Of a DNA stretch of 8,696 nt, positions 6,081 through 8,696 are shown piece after piece (position 1 is the first letter of the stretch; the number at the start of each line of letters is the position of its first letter). The position numbers were made by a program, and so were the translations under genes. Location of the stretch: the NCBI GenBank assembly GCA_036625675.1, contig JAZKTH010000110.1, positions 1 through 8,696 on the forward strand, read 5' to 3'. The notes beneath the pieces were generated by a model. It made no database searches, was not told the DNA's origin, and saw nothing but the letters and a program-made list of their open reading frames with translations. The stretch comes from Halalkaliarchaeum sp036625675 (lineage in GTDB: Archaea; Halobacteriota; Halobacteria; Halobacteriales; Haloferacaceae).

Positions 6081-7251
6081 GTGCCATCGGCCGTGATACC
6101 GTCGTCTGCCGCTTCAGAAACGTCTCCGATGCGGTGAGGTCTGCGTGTCCCTCGAAGCCGCACGGACACGTCAGCGTATCTCGGTGGCGCGTCGTCCGAT
6201 CGGTCGAACCGCACTGCGGACACTCTTGGGAGGTCCACGCTTCCGAACGAATCTCCACCGAGATGCCGTACTCCTCGGCCGTACACGCGAGTCGCTTGAC
6301 GAATGCGCTGAACGCCCAGAAGTTGTGCGTCTTCGCGTTCGCTTTGACCGACCAGTGCGTCTCGAGGACGTCCGTCAACGCCCCCACGTACACCGTCTCG
6401 ACGCCCTCATCGTAGAGGCGTTCGATCAGGTCACGGACGAGTGCGTCTTGGGCGTGGTCACGTCGCTTGGTACGCCGATCGTACAGCCGCCGGATACGGT
6501 GACTGCTGTATCGACCGTCCTCCAACAGCGATCCCAGCCGAGCGATCTCTCGCGTCGTCTCGCGGAATCGCTCGAACAGGTCTCGCCCTTCGTACAGCAG
6601 TTGCTGGCCAGTTGTGGTCGTACAGGCGACGAGGGTGTTCGCACCGATGTCCAGAGCGGCCGTCTCGTCGGCCAGTGGATGTGCCAGTCGAGAATCGTCG
6701 ATAGTGACTGGCTGAAAGGCCCTGAACGATTGTGCGTGCTCGTCGTAGAACAACTCCAACCGACCCTGCTTGTCGTACTCTTTCCAGGTGGGGTCACCTC
6801 GAACTTCGAGTCGAAGCCTCTCGCGATATCCCAACCCGTACTCGTCTTTCAGGTCTTTGCCGACCAGGATTTCGAGTCGGGAGTAGTCGCCCCACTCGAG
6901 TGAGTACGACGTGTTGCGAATGTACGTCCGGAGTTCGCGCCCGTCGTCTTGGTTGCCCCAGTATCCAGGCGTGCCGTTGGCTTCGCCTTTCTTCTCGAGG
7001 CTGAAGAACGACTTCCACGCTTCGCGGTTCTTGCGTTCGATTTGTTGAACTGTTGAAGCGCCAAGAACACCGCCGTAGCGACCGCGATACTCGCTGATGT
7101 CCCACACGTCCGCGTCGGGGTCCGCGTAGTGTTCACGGCGTTCATAATTGATTTCGTTCCAGAGAGCGGCAGAAGCGTCCAACAGGCGTCGAAGCAACTC
7201 CTCGTCCGCGTTGGACTGTGGAACCACCTCGAACGTGTTGGTCCGCTTCAT
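5977..7251 (-). CDS. tnpB: TnpB, RNA-guided nuclease-like protein of an IS1341-type element
   Basis: TnpB proteins are omega/reRNA-guided, RuvC-containing DNA nucleases, ancestors of Cas12, that help IS200/IS605 elements persist. The 424-residue product is full length and uninterrupted. It has an N-terminal OrfB-type helical part (DASAALWNEINYERREHY, 25-42), RuvC-I LDIGANTLVACTT with Asp201, the bridge-helix-like basic region (RRLYDRRTKRRDHAQD, 254-269), a RuvC-II position at VETVYVGALTDVLE (284-297), a zinc finger (C344/C347 and C362/C364), and RuvC-III GHADLTAS with Asp371. At RuvC-II the usual acidic residue is absent: the motif reads G290-A291, where TnpB consensus has E-D/N-L. It may be nuclease-impaired or use another acid. 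The start at 7251 has a TATA element at leaderless spacing. It is divergent from the small gene at 7308. Confidence 0.95.
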   Translation of the reverse strand: MKRTNTFEVVPQSNADEELLRRLLDASAALWNEINYERREHYADPDADVWDISEYRGRYGGVLGASTVQQIERKNREAWKSFFSLEKKGEANGTPGYWGNQDDGRELRTYIRNTSYSLEWGDYSRLEILVGKDLKDEYGLGYRERLRLEVRGDPTWKEYDKQGRLELFYDEHAQSFRAFQPVTIDDSRLAHPLADETAALDIGANTLVACTTTTGQQLLYEGRDLFERFRETTREIARLGSLLEDGRYSSHRIRRLYDRRTKRRDHAQDALVRDLIERLYDEGVETVYVGALTDVLETHWSVKANAKTHNFWAFSAFVKRLACTAEEYGISVEIRSEAWTSQECPQCGSTDRTTRHRDTLTCPCGFEGHADLTASETFLKRQTTVSRPMARPVCLKWDDHTWSESPRSVPNEEHTNPQVASVGL

Positions 7252-7264
7252 CGGCTGGTTCTAC

Positions 7265-7300
7265 GGAATAATAAAACATAAATCTATGGATATCCATAGA
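7265..7300. promoter_or_regulatory. Shared divergent promoter with a perfect 18-bp palindrome
   Basis: TCTATGGATATCCATAGA at 7283-7300 is a perfect palindrome. Next to it, the A/T-rich stretch 7265-7284 gives TATA-like elements both ways: CATAAATC (7277-7284), about 26 bases before the GTG at 7308, and its complement GATTTATG or TTTTATTATTC before the tnpB ATG at 7251. The palindrome lies between the TATA element and the start of the small gene, and abuts the tnpB TATA on its upstream side. A dimeric protein bound there should block one or both promoters. The small ribbon-helix-helix-like protein encoded next door is the obvious candidate. Confidence 0.7.
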
Positions 7301-7307
7301 CCATGGT

Positions 7308-7439
7308 GTGACGAACATCCACATCGAAGTACCGGACGAGGACCAGTACGAGCGGCTGAGAGACGTGAAGACCAACTACGGGCTGACGTGGCGCGGGATG
7401 CTTGTCCACGCGGCCGACGACCTGGAGACCCCAGATTGA
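7308..7439 (+). CDS. 43-residue ribbon-helix-helix-like protein within the TnpB element
   Basis: A GTG-start frame of 43 codons (MTNIHIEVPDEDQYERLRDV, then residues 21-43 containing GLTWRGMLVHAADDLE), ending at TGA 7437-7439. No other in-frame start exists, because a stop lies upstream at 7272. The layout is that of a minimal Arc/MetJ/CopG fold: an N-terminal strand with alternating hydrophobic residues (IHIEVP, 4-9), helix 1 (EDQYERLRDVKTNYG, 11-25), a turn, and helix 2 (TWRGMLVHAADDLE, 27-40). Such proteins bind palindromes as dimers, and a perfect 18-bp palindrome stands 7 bases before the start. The GTG lies at leaderless spacing from a TATA element. It is inside the inferred element and divergent from tnpB, so it is most simply a repressor of tnpB and of itself. 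The function is inferred. Confidence 0.72.
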   Translation: MTNIHIEVPDEDQYERLRDVKTNYGLTWRGMLVHAADDLETPD

Positions 7440-7477
7440 GTGGTGTCGGTGGGTGTTCCGGAGATGTCGGATTCACG

Positions 7478-7495
7478 CCCGTCGTGAACGACGGG
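7478..7495. repeat. Left-end subterminal hairpin of the element
   Basis: CCCGTCGTGAACGACGGG is a perfect 7-bp stem with a TGAA loop, 18 bases inside the inferred left end at 7513. It shares the loop and G/C-rich stem design of the right-end hairpin, as expected of sites bound by a Y1 transposase supplied in trans. Confidence 0.8.
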
Positions 7496-7513
7496 ACTCT
7501 TTCCTTGATTCAG

Positions 7514-7615
7514 GTAGTTGCAGAACGCGCCGGCGGCGGTTCGGTCGGGCCCCTCCTGGACGAACACCGGATCGTGACGTTCGACCTCGGCTCCGCAGTA
7601 GCGACAGTCGGTCAT
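7514..7615 (-). pseudogene. N-terminal part of a small zinc-finger gene split by the TnpB element
   Basis: Starts at ATG 7615 and encodes MTDCRYCGAEVERHDPVFVQ and so on to FCNY (34 residues), with a CRYC metal-ligand pair at residues 4-7 and C32 of the second pair. After Tyr34 the frame runs into the element and continues with unrelated residues until a stop at 7376-7378, so any product is a hybrid of about 79 residues lacking the last cysteine. The remaining 24 codons are at 5849-5923. A weak TATA-like ACGTTTTGTGG lies about 26 to 36 bases upstream (near 7641-7651). The intact gene would encode a 58-residue C-x2-C...C-x3-C protein of unknown role. Confidence 0.78.
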
Positions 7616-7694
7616 ACCCGAGGGACGCGTTCGGGCCACAAAACGTCTCGGCGGCCGTGCACCGGCGGCCCCGCTCCGTTTTCGGACGGGAGGC

Positions 7695-8195
7695 TCAAAA
7701 CTCCACGCGCCGGACGTACGGCAGCTCGCGGATCTCGACGAGCAGGTCGCCGGGGAGGGGATCGTCGGTGATGACGTACAGCTTGGGCTCGTCGGTGAAC
7801 TCCGGATCGTCCGACAGCACCTGGCGGATCGAGATCCCCCGGTCGGCGATGAGCGTCGTGATCTCGGCGACGATGCCGGCCTCGTCCGCCGCCCCGACCT
7901 CGACGGTGAGCACCGAGAGGTCGAGCACCGGCGCGAGGTCCATCAGGCTCGGAATCGCCGAGATGTTGCCGAAGATCTCCCGGAGTTCGGGGTCCTCGAG
8001 GATCGCATCGGTCGTCGAGTCGACGACCCGCCGGTCGACGTCGAGTTCGCGCGCGATCCCCGTGTAGGGGATCTCGATACCCCCCGAGACGACCCGCCCG
8101 TCCTCGTTGACCGAGAAGCCCCGTTCCAGCAGAAGCCGGATCACCGCCTGCTGGCTCGGCGACCCCTCGAACTTCCCCATGATCTCGTCGAACAT
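7695..8195 (-). CDS. ACT-domain regulator with N-terminal HTH (COG2150 type)
   Basis: A 166-residue protein of the archaeal group annotated as predicted regulators of amino-acid metabolism. The N-terminal half looks like a winged or simple helix-turn-helix: SQQAVIRLLLERGFSV (14-29), then IPYTGIARELDVDRRVVDST (42-61), where IARELDVDRRVV is the HTH core. The C-terminal part (about 94-166) is an ACT domain: LSVLTVEVGAADEAGIVAEI, ITTLIADRGISIRQVLSDDP, then LYVITDDPLPGDLLVEIREL, with the expected beta-alpha-beta-beta-alpha-beta order and the G-I turn that in this fold often binds an amino acid. The ligand and targets cannot be read from the sequence. It starts at ATG 8195 without a Shine-Dalgarno site. 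It appears to be transcribed alone or with the small gene upstream (gap 132 bases). Confidence 0.9.
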   Translation of the reverse strand: MFDEIMGKFEGSPSQQAVIRLLLERGFSVNEDGRVVSGGIEIPYTGIARELDVDRRVVDSTTDAILEDPELREIFGNISAIPSLMDLAPVLDLSVLTVEVGAADEAGIVAEITTLIADRGISIRQVLSDDPEFTDEPKLYVITDDPLPGDLLVEIRELPYVRRVEF

Positions 8196-8221
8196 CCGTT
8201 GGGCGTGTTGTCGCGGCCGCG

Positions 8222-8232
8222 AGGTTAATCCT
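8222..8232 (-). promoter_or_regulatory. TATA element of the ACT-domain gene
   Basis: On the minus strand AGGATTAACCT around 8222-8232 lies about 27 to 37 bases before ATG 8195, predicting transcription start within about 10 bases of the codon. This supports its own promoter and a leaderless or near-leaderless message. Confidence 0.55.
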
Positions 8233-8283
8233 TGTCCTTGTGGGGTCTGGACGTCAGAATTCGCACCGCCAGTTCCCCCAGTA

Positions 8284-8307
8284 CCCCGTCCCCGTCCCCG
8301 TCCCCGT
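8284..8307. repeat. CCCCGT hexamer repeat, four copies; G-quadruplex motif on the minus strand
   Basis: Four perfect copies of CCCCGT (8284-8307) follow one another, then a partial CCGGGG. On the minus strand, which is the sense strand of both flanking genes, this reads as four GGGG runs separated by two-base AC loops, a canonical quadruplex-forming pattern. It lies downstream of the stop of the 72-residue gene and upstream of the ACT gene promoter. Confidence 0.85.
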
Positions 8308-8327
8308 CCGGGGCCGTGAACCGGGAG

Positions 8328-8546
8328 TCACTCCGGATCCTCTAACAGCCCCAGGTCAGTGGCGACCAGATCCGCGATGTGGTCCGCGACCGCGGGGTCG
8401 ACCTCGGCGACGTCAGCGCCGTCGTGGAGGCGGTCGTTGTGCCGCTGGACGGTGTCGGCCACCTCCTCTATCGGAACGCGGGTCCTCGTCTCGCACGCCG
8501 GGCAGACGATCGGCACCCTGGGTTCCTCCTGATCGTCGCTGGACAT
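8328..8546 (-). CDS. Small acidic CxxC protein, function unknown
   Basis: A 72-residue acidic protein with one cysteine pair, CPAC (residues 15-18), in VPIVCPACETRTRVPIEEVA, followed by two predicted helical stretches (VADTVQRHNDRLHD and ADHIADLVATDLGLLE). The single CxxC followed by ETRTRVP looks like half of a zinc ribbon, so metal binding would need a dimer or other ligands such as the His residues at 36, 41 and 56. I do not recognise a characterised family. The start ATG 8546 has a TATA-like run (CCTTTTTGTACC, about 8568-8579) at leaderless spacing. It is on the same strand as the partial gene to the right and the ACT gene to the left, but has its own promoter. Confidence 0.85.
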   Translation of the reverse strand: MSSDDQEEPRVPIVCPACETRTRVPIEEVADTVQRHNDRLHDGADVAEVDPAVADHIADLVATDLGLLEDPE

Positions 8547-8567
8547 GTCGGGGAGCTACGCGGCAGG

Positions 8568-8579
8568 GGTACAAAAAGG
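8568..8579 (-). promoter_or_regulatory. TATA element of the 72-residue CxxC gene, also a possible terminator T-run
   Basis: The minus strand reads CCTTTTTGTACC here, about 22 to 33 bases before ATG 8546. The five-T run also lies about 50 bases past the stop of the partial gene to the right, so it could double as an archaeal T-run terminator. Confidence 0.45.
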
Positions 8580-8610
8580 GCCCCCGTTCGCCACGCGTCC
8601 ACGCCGGCGC

Positions 8611-8672
8611 CGGATCCCCCGGCGTCGGATCACGAGGGATCGGATTCCGCCCCCTCGGATCCCCCGGCATCG
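8611..8672. repeat. 17-bp direct repeat, two copies flanking a stop codon
   Basis: CGGATCCCCCGGCGTCG (8611-8627) and CGGATCCCCCGGCATCG (8656-8672) differ at one base and are 45 bases apart. They bracket the stop codon of the gene entering from the right. It could be a short duplication of the low-complexity 3' end. Confidence 0.6.
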
Positions 8673-8696
8673 TCCTCCCCGGCGGTGCGTCCGGCA
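8630..8696 (-). CDS. C-terminal end of an unidentified gene, cut by the window edge
   Basis: One minus-strand frame entering from the right edge reads 21 residues beginning AGRTAGEDDAGGSEGAESDP and ends at a TGA (8630-8632). The Glu/Asp/Gly/Ser/Ala-rich composition is typical of disordered acidic tails of haloarchaeal proteins, and the codons end mostly in G or C. Nothing in this tail identifies the protein, and it is too short for a firm call. Confidence 0.5.
   Translation of the reverse strand, partial: AGRTAGEDDAGGSEGAESDPS

Larger units (their letters stand above)
5924..7513 (-). mobile_element. IS200/IS605-superfamily, IS1341-type element (tnpB, no tnpA)
   Basis: The boundaries are inferred from the split host gene: removing 5924-7513 joins a TAC Tyr codon to a GCG Ala codon and restores an open frame with no missing or duplicated base. 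This fits the lack of target-site duplication typical of the superfamily. The element is about 1590 bases, oriented by tnpB on the minus strand, so the left end is at 7513 and the right end at 5924. Each end has a subterminal hairpin with a TGAA loop (5934-5953 and 7478-7495). It contains tnpB, a probable omega/reRNA region and a divergent 43-codon gene. There is no Y1 transposase (TnpA), so movement would need one supplied in trans. The exact ends could shift by a few bases. Confidence 0.85.

Noticed and set aside
6145..6903. A 252-codon plus-strand frame across tnpB
   Set aside because: Antisense to an intact tnpB with clear RuvC and zinc-finger motifs; its predicted protein has no recognisable domain.

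Overview
The window is chromosomal DNA of a halophilic archaeon (class Halobacteria). The evidence is a GC-rich sequence, strongly acidic predicted proteins, leaderless genes with archaeal TATA elements about 26 bases before the start codon, and marker genes typical of haloarchaea: an MC1 chromosomal protein, an archaeal-type valyl-tRNA synthetase and a COG2150-type ACT protein. The genus cannot be told from this sequence alone.

Layout, left to right. Positions 1-654 hold no convincing gene, only small repeats and inverted repeats. The MC1 DNA-binding protein gene (655-963, minus) and a small AbrB-like protein gene (1268-1465, plus) diverge from a 300-base promoter region. pyrD, encoding dihydroorotate dehydrogenase (1531-2586, plus), follows and converges on the large valS gene (2635-5394, minus). 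A 74-residue CxxC/CxxC protein (5543-5767, plus) is divergent from valS.

Positions 5849-7615 hold the most interesting part. A 58-codon zinc-finger-like gene is split cleanly by an IS200/IS605-superfamily, IS1341-type element of about 1590 bases (inferred 5924-7513). The element carries an intact tnpB (5977-7251, minus), a probable omega/reRNA at the 3' end of tnpB, subterminal hairpins at both ends with the same TGAA loop, and no tnpA. It also carries a divergent 43-codon GTG-start gene (7308-7439) whose product looks like a ribbon-helix-helix repressor. Between that gene and tnpB lies a perfect 18-bp palindrome, a likely operator controlling both. Joining the two flanks restores the host reading frame exactly.

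The right-hand part has three minus-strand genes: the ACT-domain protein (7695-8195), a 72-residue CxxC protein (8328-8546), and the acidic C-terminus of a gene that enters from the right edge (8630-8696). Between the ACT gene and the CxxC gene is a GGGGAC repeat that makes a four-run G-quadruplex motif on the transcribed-sense strand.

The housekeeping genes cover pyrimidine synthesis, translation, chromatin and amino-acid regulation. They do not form one pathway and mostly appear to be transcribed singly. The points most worth following up are the self-regulated TnpB element with an inactive-looking RuvC-II motif, its readable guide/target junction, and a 20-base pure A/T tract in frame inside valS.
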